A stretch of 64,000 nucleotides of DNA from Planctomycetaceae bacterium (GCA_024642205.1 JAHEBQ010000014.1:60761-124760); one strand, 5' to 3'. Counted from the stretch's first letter, positions 36,287-46,282 are shown. Made by a program: numbers and translations. Notes: a model not told the origin generated them from the letters alone.

Positions 36287-37726
36287 CTAGTCTGGTTTTC
36301 GCCAAACCGGGCGCGCGTTACCAGTGATCTCCCGGTCCAACTCCTGCATGCGGCTTTTCAAACGCGATACCTGATCTGGATGTTGCTCCAGCAAATTGTT
36401 TTCTTCGCTGATGTCGTCCGCCAAATTGAACAAATATGCTCTTGTTTCTGACGTTTTCTGCTTTTGATTTCTGGTGGTAATCTCCAGGTACTTCCAATTA
36501 CCGATGCGGATTCCGTTGAGATCTCCCTGCGCGGAATAAAAAACCAGCTCATTCCTGGGTGTCGTGTCCGAGGTCATGGCGGACGTGATGTCGTACCCGT
36601 CGATCTTGGATGCCGGTAGCGACGTTTTCGTGATTGCCGCGATCGTCGGTAGCAAGTCCATCGTCGATGAAAATGCACTGGTGCTTGTGCCAGCTGGAAT
36701 GCGACCTGGCGCCCACATGATGCAGGGAACACGCTGTCCGCCTTCGAACGTCGTGCCCTTGCCACTGCGAAGTGGTAATGCACTGCCGCCATGGTTTTTG
36801 AACTGCAGCCAGGGACCGTTGTCACTGGTGTATATGATATACGTGTTGTCTGCCAATCCGAGTTCGCGGACAGTGTTGGCCAGGCGACCGACCTCGGCGT
36901 CGATATGTTCAATTACGCAAGTGTAGGCATTTTGTGGATCAGGATCATAAACATCTTGCGGAACGTAAAGCGGGATGTGTGGCATTGAATGTGGCAGGTA
37001 AAGGAAAAAAGGCCTGTGCTTGTTGGCAGTAATAAACTCGATCGCTTTATCCGTATATCGACGCGTGATGGTCCGTTGATCGACCGGAAGTTCGATGATC
37101 GTTTCATTGCCGACAAGCGGCGTGTTCCAGTGTGTGAGAGCGGACTCCTGGTTTATCCAGCGCTCGTCGCTGGTCAATTTCGGCTGGCCCTTGTTGTCCG
37201 GATGGTTCATATCATTTGAATACGGGATTCCAAAATAGGAATCAAAACCCTGTTGACGTGGCAGCAACTCCGGAAGGTGCCCCAAATGCCATTTGCCGAT
37301 ACAGGCCGTTGCATATCCGATTGATTTCAAATGGTCGGCGATCGTATGTTCTTTGGGGTTGAGTCCATAATCGCTGTAGGGAAACAATACGTGCTTTTCC
37401 ATACCGACGCGTTTTGGGTAACAACCGGTCAGCAGGGCAGCCCTGGACGGGGAACAGACAGAGCATGCCACATAAAAGCTGGTAAACTTCCTGCCTTCAC
37501 TGGCCAGTCGGTCGATGTTGGGCGTCCGGATCGTCTTTGACCCGAAACATCCCAGATCGTTGTAGCCTTGGTCGTCGGCGAAAATAATAATGAAATTAGG
37601 CCTGGTTTCATCTGCTGCTTGGCCGATCGCGATGAAGCAACTGGAAAAGAGGATCGTGTTGACCAATCTGCAGAAGCCGCGGTACATCGGTGACATTTTA
37701 CGGGACTCAACCAGGTTTCGGGACAC
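36287..37726 (-). CDS. exported formylglycine-dependent sulfatase
   Basis: A 479-residue sulfatase with an N-terminal hydrophobic export signal (about residues 20-37, ending AIGQA). The metal site D51/D52 is in FADDQGYND, and the active-site Cys C91 is in CSPSR, the motif converted to formylglycine. Later metal ligands are in SDNGPW, and GKWHLG is conserved. It should remove sulfate esters from an external polysaccharide or glycoside; the substrate cannot be told from the sequence. Sulfatases are strongly expanded in marine planctomycetes. No carbohydrate gene is directly next to it. Confidence 0.93.
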   Translation of the reverse strand: MSRNLVESRKMSPMYRGFCRLVNTILFSSCFIAIGQAADETRPNFIIIFADDQGYNDLGCFGSKTIRTPNIDRLASEGRKFTSFYVACSVCSPSRAALLTGCYPKRVGMEKHVLFPYSDYGLNPKEHTIADHLKSIGYATACIGKWHLGHLPELLPRQQGFDSYFGIPYSNDMNHPDNKGQPKLTSDERWINQESALTHWNTPLVGNETIIELPVDQRTITRRYTDKAIEFITANKHRPFFLYLPHSMPHIPLYVPQDVYDPDPQNAYTCVIEHIDAEVGRLANTVRELGLADNTYIIYTSDNGPWLQFKNHGGSALPLRSGKGTTFEGGQRVPCIMWAPGRIPAGTSTSAFSSTMDLLPTIAAITKTSLPASKIDGYDITSAMTSDTTPRNELVFYSAQGDLNGIRIGNWKYLEITTRNQKQKTSETRAYLFNLADDISEENNLLEQHPDQVSRLKSRMQELDREITGNARPVWRKPD

Positions 37727-38049
37727 TTACGGACCAAGTCGACAGTATAACGTTCAAAGCGATCAGGGTCACGAAACTTCGGGGAAAGTTGACGGACCGG
37801 TCGACCGTGAGCGGCCCCATCCGCTGTGCAGAATGGTGACAGACGAAAGCGGTGTGTGAGTCCGTTTCGCCTGGGCGGAAACGAGCCAGCCATGGGGACC
37901 AGGGGCGTAGCCAATTCGGAGGTTGGAATGCCATGGACAACAACGTTTACCGTCATTGAAAAATTGAACTCGCTGACGTCTATTAAAGCATGGCCCCGGG
38001 CGGGAATCGGACCAGGCCGAATTCCATTGAAATATTTTGAGGAAATTAC
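37727..38049. other. divergent intergenic region, sulfatase to ribE
   Basis: 323 bases that must hold promoters for the minus-strand sulfatase and the plus-strand ribE. Open frames across it are extensions of the neighbouring genes in other frames and lack family features. I noticed no strong repeat or palindrome. Confidence 0.4.
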
Positions 38050-38640
38050 TTGTTTACCGGTCTTGTCGAGGAAAAAGGCACTGTCCACCACGTCAACCAC
38101 GTGGGGAATGCTGCCGATATCGCGATTGCCGCGCCGATGGTTTCGACGGACGCTGCGTTGGGCGATAGTATTGCTGTCAACGGTTGTTGTTTGACCTTGG
38201 TGGCGATCGATGGGTCGACGATGACCTTTCAGGCTGGAAAAGAAACCTTGAATCGGACGAACCTGGGTGAATTGAAGACAGGTTGTCCCGTGAATCTCGA
38301 ACGGTCGTTAAAAGTCGGACAGCGGATGGGAGGTCATTACGTTTCCGGGCATGTGGATGCCTTGGGAACCGTCGACCAGAAAACCGAGGATGGCGAGTGG
38401 GCGAAGTTCTGGTTCAAAGTGCCGAATGAACTCACACGCCAATTGGCGTCGAAAGGATCGGTTACCGTTGACGGGATCAGTTTGACGTTGGTTGATGTCG
38501 AATTTGACCGTTTTAGTGTCGCTTTGATACCGCATACCTTGGACGTCACGACGCTTGGCGATCGAGCCGTTGGTGATTCCGTCAATATAGAAACTGATTT
38601 GTTGGCCAAATACGTCCAGCAGCAAATGGACCGCAAGTAA
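38050..38640 (+). CDS. ribE: riboflavin synthase alpha chain
   Basis: Converts two 6,7-dimethyl-8-ribityllumazines into riboflavin. The 196-residue protein starts with the invariant MFTGLVE, encoded here from a TTG codon (38050) with GAGG 8 bases upstream. No ATG could restore that start. The two lumazine-binding repeats are visible, with GDSIAVNGCCLTL in the first and KGSVTVDGISLTLV in the second, and the helical GHYVSGHVD motif between them. It is followed after 4 bases by rsmA, so the two are co-transcribed. No other rib gene is here. Confidence 0.96.
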   Translation: MFTGLVEEKGTVHHVNHVGNAADIAIAAPMVSTDAALGDSIAVNGCCLTLVAIDGSTMTFQAGKETLNRTNLGELKTGCPVNLERSLKVGQRMGGHYVSGHVDALGTVDQKTEDGEWAKFWFKVPNELTRQLASKGSVTVDGISLTLVDVEFDRFSVALIPHTLDVTTLGDRAVGDSVNIETDLLAKYVQQQMDRK

Positions 38641-38644
38641 GACC

Positions 38645-39589
38645 ATGGCCAAAATAAACCGACAAACTGTCTCTTACCTCTCGCGCCGATTCGAAGAAGT
38701 CGGGCTGAACCCGAATAAAAGGCACGGGCAGAACTTCCTGATCGATTTGAATCTGTTGCATTTGCTGGTCAAAAGCGCCCAGCTCAACAAACACGATGTC
38801 GTCCTCGAAATCGGGACCGGGATGGGATCGCTGACCGGTTTGTTCGCCGAACAGGCTGCCCAGGTGATCACTGTTGAGATCGATCAACATCTATTCCAGA
38901 TGGCGTCGGAAGAGCTTGAAATTTTCGACAATGTCGAAATGCTGAAACAGGACGCGCTGAAGAACAAGAATCAGTTCGCGCCGGAGGTCATGGAGGCGGT
39001 CAAACGACACCTGGCTGTGGATCCTGACCGGGTTTTCAAACTGGCCGCCAACCTTCCTTACAACATTGCGACGCCAATCATTTCCAACCTGCTTCGTTCG
39101 GATGTTGTTCCAGCGACAATGACGGTCACAATCCAAAAAGAGCTTGCCGATCGACTGGTCGCTACGCCGGGGGCCAAGGACTACGGCGCGCTGAGTATTT
39201 GGGTGCAGAGTATTTGCGATGTGGAAATTGTGAGGATCATGTCTCCGAAAGTCTTTTGGCCTCGTCCCAAGGTTGACTCGGCGATCATCCACATCGAACA
39301 TCGCCCCCACCGAAGAGCGCAATTTCCGGATCTTGATTTTTTTTACGCGTTTGTTCGCGCGATGTTTTTTCACCGTCGGAAATTCATGCGTTCGGTGGCG
39401 ATAAGCGCTTTCAAGGGCCAGTTGCAAAAGTCGGACGTCGACGAGGTTTTGGTTTCGCTGGGGCATGGGCCCGACGCCCGAACGGAACAACTGGATGTGG
39501 CGTCCATGCAGGCGCTTTGCGAAGGATTTCGGGTCAAGCTAGTCGAAGTCACTGGGGAGGATCGCCCCCAATTGGTTAACCAAAGCTAG
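38645..39589 (+). CDS. rsmA: 16S rRNA dimethyladenosine transferase RsmA (KsgA)
   Basis: Dimethylates two adjacent adenosines in the 3' hairpin of 16S rRNA during small-subunit assembly. The 314-residue protein has the N-terminal GQNFL motif, the SAM-binding loop VLEIGTGMGSLT, the acidic motif VEIDQHL, and the NLPYNIATPI catalytic motif. The C-terminal domain with DFFYAFVRAMFFHRRK is present and about 30 residues longer than in E. coli. It directly follows ribE, with only a 4-base gap. Confidence 0.96.
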   Translation: MAKINRQTVSYLSRRFEEVGLNPNKRHGQNFLIDLNLLHLLVKSAQLNKHDVVLEIGTGMGSLTGLFAEQAAQVITVEIDQHLFQMASEELEIFDNVEMLKQDALKNKNQFAPEVMEAVKRHLAVDPDRVFKLAANLPYNIATPIISNLLRSDVVPATMTVTIQKELADRLVATPGAKDYGALSIWVQSICDVEIVRIMSPKVFWPRPKVDSAIIHIEHRPHRRAQFPDLDFFYAFVRAMFFHRRKFMRSVAISAFKGQLQKSDVDEVLVSLGHGPDARTEQLDVASMQALCEGFRVKLVEVTGEDRPQLVNQS

Positions 39590-39890
39590 ACCCTGGCAAC
39601 CCGAATCAGGCCAGTGACCAGCCATTGGCGACGTCGCTGGGTGTTTTCCGCAGTTTTGGGGCAGACGAGATTGGATCCCACAAGCCCGAATTTCAATCCA
39701 GAGTTTCAGGTTTGGCCGGCTCGTCTTCGCTGAGTTGCAGAACCGGTTGCCGCTTCCTTCCTCCGGCTTCAAATTGACTTGACAAAGCAGGTCGGCGCAT
39801 TTACTCTGTATTGCAAAGTCAAAAATCCGGAGGGTCAGGAATATCGACAGTCCATACCAACCACCCCGGCATTTCGATCAACCGATTGAG
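39590..39890. promoter_or_regulatory. intergenic region with sigma-70-like promoter
   Basis: 301 bases. TTGACA (39779-39784), a 17-base spacer and TACTCT (39802-39807) form a near-consensus promoter about 84 bases upstream of the next gene. No gene is seen in the rest. Confidence 0.45.
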
Positions 39891-40445
39891 GTGTCGCCGC
39901 TTGTGAAACCTCACTCGGTTTCGAATTCTATCCTGATTTTTTTCCGCTGGTTGACGGTCTGTGGCATCGCGGCGGCTCCCAGTTTCGTTTTGGGATTGAT
40001 GTTGGACGGCGATGCTGCCGAGGCCATTGCGGGAATGGTCTGCGGCGTGCTGTGTTTCGTTTTCGCCTACACCTTGCTTGAGCACACGAAAATGATCAGG
40101 AAATGGCTGACGCGGAAAACGGTTCGGCGAACCGCTCGGATCGGATACGGAACGAGAATCGGAATCTCAGTCATATTCCCGATCGGGTTTTATCTCGACA
40201 TGATTGTCGGTATTTTTTCAGTTCCCGTCAGCGGTCGGATACTGGCGCTGTTTGGCAGGGAGAACATCATCCGTTCACCGGATGATGTTGGAGATTTTTT
40301 GAGTCATTTTGTCATGACCGTTGTGCAAGGCGCATTTCTCAACATTGTTCTTCTGGGTTACATGTTGATCGTGTTCTTGATCGTCCGCTCGGTGATGAAT
40401 CGTTCGTCGAATTTGGAGGCCAGGAAATCACCACTGCCCGGTTAG
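39891..40445 (+). CDS. small integral membrane protein of unknown function
   Basis: A 184-residue protein starting with GTG at 39891, downstream of a good promoter. It has about four hydrophobic segments: around residues 14-35, 43-60, 85-108 and 141-165. A basic stretch (RKWLTRKTVRRTARIG) lies between the second and third. No conserved catalytic motif or known family is recognised. The gene is convergent with the fusion gene at 40686. Function unknown. Confidence 0.5.
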   Translation: MSPLVKPHSVSNSILIFFRWLTVCGIAAAPSFVLGLMLDGDAAEAIAGMVCGVLCFVFAYTLLEHTKMIRKWLTRKTVRRTARIGYGTRIGISVIFPIGFYLDMIVGIFSVPVSGRILALFGRENIIRSPDDVGDFLSHFVMTVVQGAFLNIVLLGYMLIVFLIVRSVMNRSSNLEARKSPLPG

Positions 40446-40685
40446 TAGCGCAATGAGTGGACCGATTTGGCATTGAAGGCCGGATTTGGCTCCGGGCCCC
40501 GGCCGCAGAACAGGTCGAATAAGGGAATGAATCCACACCGGAATTATCTTGTTGGTCTTGTTGCCAGGCATTCAATCACGCGACAAAGTTCTGAGCCTGA
40601 GGCAACAACTTGTCTGTTCTTGCGTCGGCGATCCAGATTTCCAGCACAATCAACCTTGGTCGTTTTTCTTACGTTTCCGAGGCGA

Positions 40686-43600
40686 TCATCTCCACTGGCA
40701 CAGCGAGTCAACGTATTTCGCCGTGCCATCTCGTAACCATGAGTCCAGCTGGGAAGGTTGCTTGAGCTGCTGGCCTCGTACGAGCGGAACAACGATGAAG
40801 TTGGTCGTGACCCCGGGAAGCCCCGACATATCACTCCACAGTTTTTCAAACTGGGAAACCGGGTAAATGTCTTCCTGCCCGTGCCCCCATCGCTTTTTCA
40901 CGTCTTTTATCGTGATATACGTTGGCATCCGTTGGCTCAGGTTTCGAATCGCGGATTCGACTTTCGTTGTATCTCCCAGTTCGCCACGCGTGATTCCAAA
41001 CACCGTGAGCAACTGATCGATGTCAATCCACGTCGTCATCGAGTTATAAAATGATAACTTGAACTCGTCTTCCTCCCGGGGCATTGAGAGTCCTTCCAGC
41101 AATCGGGGTTGTCCGTTGACCCGGGCGAGTCCTCCCCCTCGATCCTCGAGCCTCCGCGAGATGACTTCGAAGGAGAGGCATTTTTCGCTGGCCATGTGAA
41201 GTCCCAGCAATGCCGGATCGATATTCGCCCCGAGGGTATCCACATTGTGCAACATCAAGGTCTGAAGCTCCGGCTGTTCCTTGATCAATCGGGCAAGCCT
41301 TCCATTACGAAGCATGTTGGGTATTTCGTACCAATGTCCAACTGGATGCAGGCATTGCATGGGTGTATTGTCTCGATAATCGCTGCCTTCGCCGGTTTGC
41401 TGGGCCCAATCGATCAACGCGGAACGCTGGCTTTCGCGCATTTTTTCCCGCTGTTCGTCGAGCACCTGTTGAGGCATTTCTTCCCACTGGAATTGAAGAT
41501 CCCGAACCATCGGCACGGTTCGCAGTCCAACGTAGCGGCCCGGTGATACAATCACCGGGCCCGGGTAACCATGATTCGAAGTCGCAGTCAAATGGTTTGA
41601 AATGGGACGATCGGTCAGATAGCCGGTCGTAATGATATGGGGAAACGGACGCCCGAATTCACTTCCGACTTTCCGGCTTTTGGCCAAGTGAACCTCAATG
41701 AAGCTCCGATGGGATCCGGAAAACTGGCAAAAGGGGTGCAGGCCCTTGACCACGCCGGCCCCTTCGGTCCAGCGACTCCCGACACCTGCCGAAAGCGTCA
41801 CGACGGCAATCCTGCCATCACGAATCGCGTTTTCTCCCAGCTTTCGATACTTGTCACTTAGCCCGTTCCGTGCATCGATGACGTCATCTGGTTGAACATC
41901 GGTAATGCTTGTATTGGGCGGCAATCGGTTTTGAGACAGTCCGTAGCGACCGGATTTCAAGTCCGATCGAACCTGTTCGTGTTGTTCACGGTCAAATCCA
42001 AATCGGCCCAGCAGCGCATTCAATGACTCGGATGCCCCTTTGTCGAGATCGCGGCCGGGCAAAATTCCTTCGACCAGTTTTTGAAACGCCGCGGAATGGC
42101 CGTCGGTTCGGAACTCGCTACCGAGCTGCTCCATTTCGTGCCGTGAAAGTGCCGAAAGTTTTTGCGGTGGAAGCTTGAGCCACCCCGGAATGGTCAACGC
42201 GTAGTACTCGTTCGGCATGCGTGCCGAGTCAACGGTCGCCAGTTCGCCCCATGATCCCTGGTCGTTAATCTGAAACTCATAAACCACAGGCTCCATCGCA
42301 AACGGCAAGCGCATCTCCAGTTCGCGCTTTGTTCTCGTCATCGTCGCCTGAAGCCAGGCTTGCGCGTCGGCTTTGATCGCCGGGTCAAAGATGAACCCCA
42401 TTCCACCGCCAGCCATGCCGCCGAGCATCCAGAATCCCCAGAATTGCTCACCGTATTCCTGTTGGCATTGCTGCACCAGCGAATTGGTGAACAAATTGGT
42501 ACACCACGGAATGATTTTTTGAAGCGGTCCGAAAAAATTGCGATGGGTCGCGTTGCCGAGAGCTTGGATGTCTCCTCTTCGCAGCGCATCGGTAATTTCA
42601 TCGAGAATCTCGATCGCTTCCTGGCGAGCGGCCCATTCGACGGGCGAGCGAAGCAGGTATTTTTCGGTGACCATTTCAAGGATCGGACCAACATTTTGCG
42701 CCATGCCGCCATGAACCAGAACCAGGCTTTCCTGGAGTTTGCGTCGGGTCTGCGGCGTAATTTCTTTTTCACTGAATACTGAATGTTGCGGCAACAGGCG
42801 CCCGCGACTGATTTTGAATTCCGGGTCTCCCTCGGAGGCCTCGATTCCCCGAATCAACTTAATACCAGGCCAGACGCCGCCTGAGTCCTGCCAGCCTCCT
42901 CCGGACCCACCGATCCACTCGCCCAAAATTGCACGGGCCGCAATGATCCGGCGATCGGATTCACTCAACGCGCCCTGCAAGGAAGCGACCTGGCCGGTGG
43001 CCCGCATGCAGAGCGAAATCAATGAACCGAGCAAGTTCGTTGACACGGCCAATCGTGAACCCTTCGGGATGTCGTTTACCTTGCTGACGATTTCCAATCC
43101 CAATCCCGGGCCAATCAATCGTTTCAGCAGGGTCACCATGGATTGCCCACAGCCTTCCATTCCCGGCGGCACAATTCCGGCCGCAATGACGGCCGCTTTT
43201 AATAATCCCAGGTAATCCCGTGCGAAGTCAAAAACTTCGGCGATTGTCTCGATTTCCGCCGAGGTTTTGAGATCGATACTCACCAGTCGCAAGACGGGCC
43301 GGTCAATCACACGCAGGTAACATTCAATGGGCGGGCGTGGAGCAGTATCCCGTCCCAGCACGCCAAGGTTGATCGACGCGTTGATCACTCTTGCACCGGC
43401 GGGAAAGTCCATGCCGAGGAAAAAAATATCGCTCCAACCGCTATGGGAGAAATCCATGCGGACAGCGGTCGTCTCCGACAAAATGGGAAACGCAGGCGTG
43501 TCGATGTCGTGATGAAGTAACTCCTGTCGAAATCGAAGCGGGTGGTCGCTGGGGTGACCCGTCCGAAACATCCATTGGTTTCCGCGAACTGTGCGCACGC

Positions 43601-44069
43601 TTCGTCGAACCTGGTCGGCCAGGGTCTGAAATGCGAGATCGTGGTAGGCCTGAGCCAGGGCGCTGGAAAGCGCGTCGCCAACACCGTGTTTGGACTGCGT
43701 GTCCAACAGTGAATCGATGGCTTCGACGAATCGACGCCCCAGCAGTTGCTGGTAACTTCCGAACGGAATCTTACCGGTCGCTTGCTGGCCAAAAAATCGC
43801 GGCAGGTAGTAGCGATGAATGGCGGAAAGAAACAGCAGGGCGCGTACCTGGTGGTACAGGTTGCTCGAGTTTCGCCACAGGGATTCGAGCGCTTGACTGT
43901 CTCGCACCAACTCGTCAAATTCAGAGTCCTCACACAGCAGGTCGAGTGACTGGTTGCGGATTGGATCTGCATTGGAACAGATGATCTGGACCAGGCGGTT
44001 TTCCTGCCAATCGATTGCCTTAGCATCCCCGGTTGAAGCGGGCGTTTGGTTGGTTGCAGATTCCATCAA
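40686..44069 (-). CDS. GHMP (fucokinase-like) kinase fused to UDPGP-type nucleotidyltransferase
   Basis: A 1127-residue cytoplasmic protein. Its N-terminal half is a GHMP sugar kinase of the fucokinase type: FSHSGWSDIFF (207-217), the ATP loop SKVNDIPKGSRLAVSTNLL (329-347), GGGWQDSGGVWPGIKL (390-405) and the C-terminal GHMP motif MLGGMAGGGMGFIF (548-561). The C-terminal half is a UDPGP-family pyrophosphorylase: AGVGSRWTEGAGVVKGLHPF (761-780), HNVDTLGANID (941-951) and the substrate region YNSMTTWIDI (1008-1017). The pair would phosphorylate a free sugar and activate it to a nucleotide sugar. The order is opposite to the pyrophosphorylase-kinase order of bacterial and plant Fkp/FKGP. Substrate unknown. 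Starts within the end of the GalU-like gene. Confidence 0.75.
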   Translation of the reverse strand: MMESATNQTPASTGDAKAIDWQENRLVQIICSNADPIRNQSLDLLCEDSEFDELVRDSQALESLWRNSSNLYHQVRALLFLSAIHRYYLPRFFGQQATGKIPFGSYQQLLGRRFVEAIDSLLDTQSKHGVGDALSSALAQAYHDLAFQTLADQVRRSVRTVRGNQWMFRTGHPSDHPLRFRQELLHHDIDTPAFPILSETTAVRMDFSHSGWSDIFFLGMDFPAGARVINASINLGVLGRDTAPRPPIECYLRVIDRPVLRLVSIDLKTSAEIETIAEVFDFARDYLGLLKAAVIAAGIVPPGMEGCGQSMVTLLKRLIGPGLGLEIVSKVNDIPKGSRLAVSTNLLGSLISLCMRATGQVASLQGALSESDRRIIAARAILGEWIGGSGGGWQDSGGVWPGIKLIRGIEASEGDPEFKISRGRLLPQHSVFSEKEITPQTRRKLQESLVLVHGGMAQNVGPILEMVTEKYLLRSPVEWAARQEAIEILDEITDALRRGDIQALGNATHRNFFGPLQKIIPWCTNLFTNSLVQQCQQEYGEQFWGFWMLGGMAGGGMGFIFDPAIKADAQAWLQATMTRTKRELEMRLPFAMEPVVYEFQINDQGSWGELATVDSARMPNEYYALTIPGWLKLPPQKLSALSRHEMEQLGSEFRTDGHSAAFQKLVEGILPGRDLDKGASESLNALLGRFGFDREQHEQVRSDLKSGRYGLSQNRLPPNTSITDVQPDDVIDARNGLSDKYRKLGENAIRDGRIAVVTLSAGVGSRWTEGAGVVKGLHPFCQFSGSHRSFIEVHLAKSRKVGSEFGRPFPHIITTGYLTDRPISNHLTATSNHGYPGPVIVSPGRYVGLRTVPMVRDLQFQWEEMPQQVLDEQREKMRESQRSALIDWAQQTGEGSDYRDNTPMQCLHPVGHWYEIPNMLRNGRLARLIKEQPELQTLMLHNVDTLGANIDPALLGLHMASEKCLSFEVISRRLEDRGGGLARVNGQPRLLEGLSMPREEDEFKLSFYNSMTTWIDIDQLLTVFGITRGELGDTTKVESAIRNLSQRMPTYITIKDVKKRWGHGQEDIYPVSQFEKLWSDMSGLPGVTTNFIVVPLVRGQQLKQPSQLDSWLRDGTAKYVDSLCQWR

Positions 44070-44965
44070 CAGGGCTCCCCCGTTGCAAGCAGGGGGACGG
44101 CAGTGCCGGCTCCTTCTGCGACCAACCCCAGAAGTTCCGACAGAATTTCGTCGCGGTCTTTGCCGGACAACGCCAACGCAAGTTGGGCTTTGAGCAGGCC
44201 GTATTTGACGCCAATATTGTAGCGGGTCCCTTTGACCTCGGTTGCCAGGTATCGTTCCTGCCGGGAAAGCGTTTCCAGGGCGGGCGACAATGAAATCAAC
44301 TGACCGGGCGGCGCTGCACTAATCGATGCCTCCAGGAGATCCATGACCGTGGGCGTCAGCACGTGAATTCCTGATAGGCACAAATAATGACTCGCACGCA
44401 AACCAGCGACGATCAGTTCCTGCTCGGCTTGAGTCGGGGTCGGTTTCTCGATGACATTTTTGACTTCGTAAAGACCGACGCGATTGGCCACGCGCATTCC
44501 CCCAATTGCGCCAAAAAAAGGAAGCAGGTTTTCGCGCGTCGGTTGGACAGCCGAGACGGCACATGATTCGATTGCCGCGACGTCCACGAGTTGCCCGGCA
44601 TATCCCCGCTCAAGTTGGCTCAGGTACACGTGGTCCGAAACGAGGTGCAGAAACGGCTCGTTGCCGACGAAACGGCGAGCGCGAAATAGCGCATCACCGT
44701 AGCCTCGCGGGTGATCCTGCTCCACGAATGTCAGACGGGACGCGTGTTCGCCCGCGGCTTTTTGGTAGCTTGATTTCTCGCCGGGGCAGATGACGACACA
44801 GATTTCTTCGACCCCGGCATTTACAGCTTCATCGGCGATGAGTTGCAACGCGGTTTTGTCGTGCCCCTGCTGATCGACCAGGCTTTGCAATGGCAACGAT
44901 TTCTGATCCGGTGCTGCAGCCGTAATTACTGCTTTGAAAATGCTCATCAACAGATTTCCGTTCAT
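44066..44965 (-). CDS. GalU-like nucleotidyltransferase with degenerate nucleotide loop
   Basis: A 299-residue protein (a start at Met7, 44947, is likely) of the UTP-glucose-1-phosphate uridylyltransferase fold. Recognisable are the C-terminal half TRYNIGVKYGLLKAQ, EKPTPTQAE, and QDHPRGYGDALFRA followed by HLVSDHVY. The nucleotide-binding loop, normally G-x-G-T-R near the start, reads ITAAAPDQKSLPL and lacks the Gly-Thr-Arg. The metal Asp pair is D-H instead of D-D. It may be inactive and regulate, or bind sugar for, the fusion enzyme whose start codon it overlaps by 4 bases. It could also be an enzyme with altered chemistry. Confidence 0.75.
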   Translation of the reverse strand: MNGNLLMSIFKAVITAAAPDQKSLPLQSLVDQQGHDKTALQLIADEAVNAGVEEICVVICPGEKSSYQKAAGEHASRLTFVEQDHPRGYGDALFRARRFVGNEPFLHLVSDHVYLSQLERGYAGQLVDVAAIESCAVSAVQPTRENLLPFFGAIGGMRVANRVGLYEVKNVIEKPTPTQAEQELIVAGLRASHYLCLSGIHVLTPTVMDLLEASISAAPPGQLISLSPALETLSRQERYLATEVKGTRYNIGVKYGLLKAQLALALSGKDRDEILSELLGLVAEGAGTAVPLLATGEPC

Positions 44966-45238
44966 GATGAATCGAAGGAATGAACCAATCTCAATCTTAG
45001 TTGTTCAAACCGAATATCAAAACGGCAAAGGGGCAGGTTGCCCAAGCATGACACAGCAGATACTCTCGGCCTTGACTTTTGGACCGGGTTCTTTGAACCC
45101 TTCTGCGAAGCAGGCGGTCAACTCGATATGGCCCGATCAACCGATTCAACCCGTTTTTGACAAACGGGACTCAACAAATCCGGACGGTTTGATAAAATTC
45201 GCGTTTTCAATTGAACTTGTCTTGACTGGGGATAGCGG

Positions 45239-46189
45239 ATGCGCCTGCTGAAACACGCCTATCGATTGACCCTGTTGGTTGGATTGAGCCTCGTTGTCCT
45301 TTCGGTGATCAGTGAATCGACAGCGGTATTCGCGGGCAACCCCGATCCAGTCCAGGAATCGCTGCCGGCTGCGTCCGAAGGGGCCGGGAACCCGTCGGTC
45401 GGCTTGATCGCGAACCTGACGACACTGGGCTTGCTGGTCCTGCTTCAGGCCGTGCTTGGATTTGACAATCTCCTCTACATTTCTCTTGAGTCAAAACACG
45501 CCCCCGAGCACAAGCGTCAGATGGTTCGTGCCTGGGGAATCGGGATCGCGATTTTTCTCCGGATCGGACTGTTGTGCTTCCTGGTTTACCTGAAAGATTG
45601 GTTTGAGCAGACGTCGCTTCCTGATATTGATGTGCCCTTTTTCAAGGCGCATTTCAACCTGCACAGCCTGATCGTGCTGGCCGGCGGCGCTTTTATAATC
45701 TATACCGCGATGAAGGAAATCTGGCACATGACCCGTTTGGAGCATGATGACCACGGAGGAGGCGAAGGCAAGAAGAAATCGCTTGGCGCGATTATTTTCT
45801 GGATCGTTGTCATGAATGTTGTGTTCTCATTCGATTCGATCCTCAGCGCAATGGCTTTGTCGGAAGTGTTCTGGGTCATGGCGTCTGCGATTGTGATCAG
45901 TGGCGTGATGATGGTCTGGCTGTCAGATCACGTTGCGAGATTCCTTGCCAAAAACAGGATGTACGAAGTCCTCGGACTGTTTGTGCTGTTTGTCGTGGGC
46001 ATCATGCTGGTCAGTGAAGGAGGGCATCTGGCTCACGTGAATCTGTTTGGTAATGCGGTTGAGCCAATGACGAAAACAACGTTCTACTTTGTGCTTGCCG
46101 TCCTGGTGTTGACGGATATCGTGCAGAGCCGCTACCAGAGAAAGCTGTTGGGATCCGCCGGCAAGGCATCGGCCAATGCATCAACGTGA
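45239..46189 (+). CDS. terC: TerC family integral membrane protein
   Basis: A 316-residue protein with an N-terminal signal-like helix and about seven membrane segments. The family hallmarks are FDNLLYIS at the start of the core and FSFDSILSAM in the middle, acidic residues within membrane helices that are thought to bind metal. A His-rich loop follows the fourth helix (EHDDHGGGEG). TerC proteins export manganese or help load metal onto secreted proteins. Start ATG at 45239. hemL is convergent. Confidence 0.9.
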   Translation: MRLLKHAYRLTLLVGLSLVVLSVISESTAVFAGNPDPVQESLPAASEGAGNPSVGLIANLTTLGLLVLLQAVLGFDNLLYISLESKHAPEHKRQMVRAWGIGIAIFLRIGLLCFLVYLKDWFEQTSLPDIDVPFFKAHFNLHSLIVLAGGAFIIYTAMKEIWHMTRLEHDDHGGGEGKKKSLGAIIFWIVVMNVVFSFDSILSAMALSEVFWVMASAIVISGVMMVWLSDHVARFLAKNRMYEVLGLFVLFVVGIMLVSEGGHLAHVNLFGNAVEPMTKTTFYFVLAVLVLTDIVQSRYQRKLLGSAGKASANAST

Positions 46190-46282
46190 GGATGCCAATG
46201 CGGGGCCAACGGCGCAGCCAGTAACGTCACGGCCCGGTTGGCAAAGGGCGAACGGGTCGGGTGAGGTAGCGCAAACACAACT

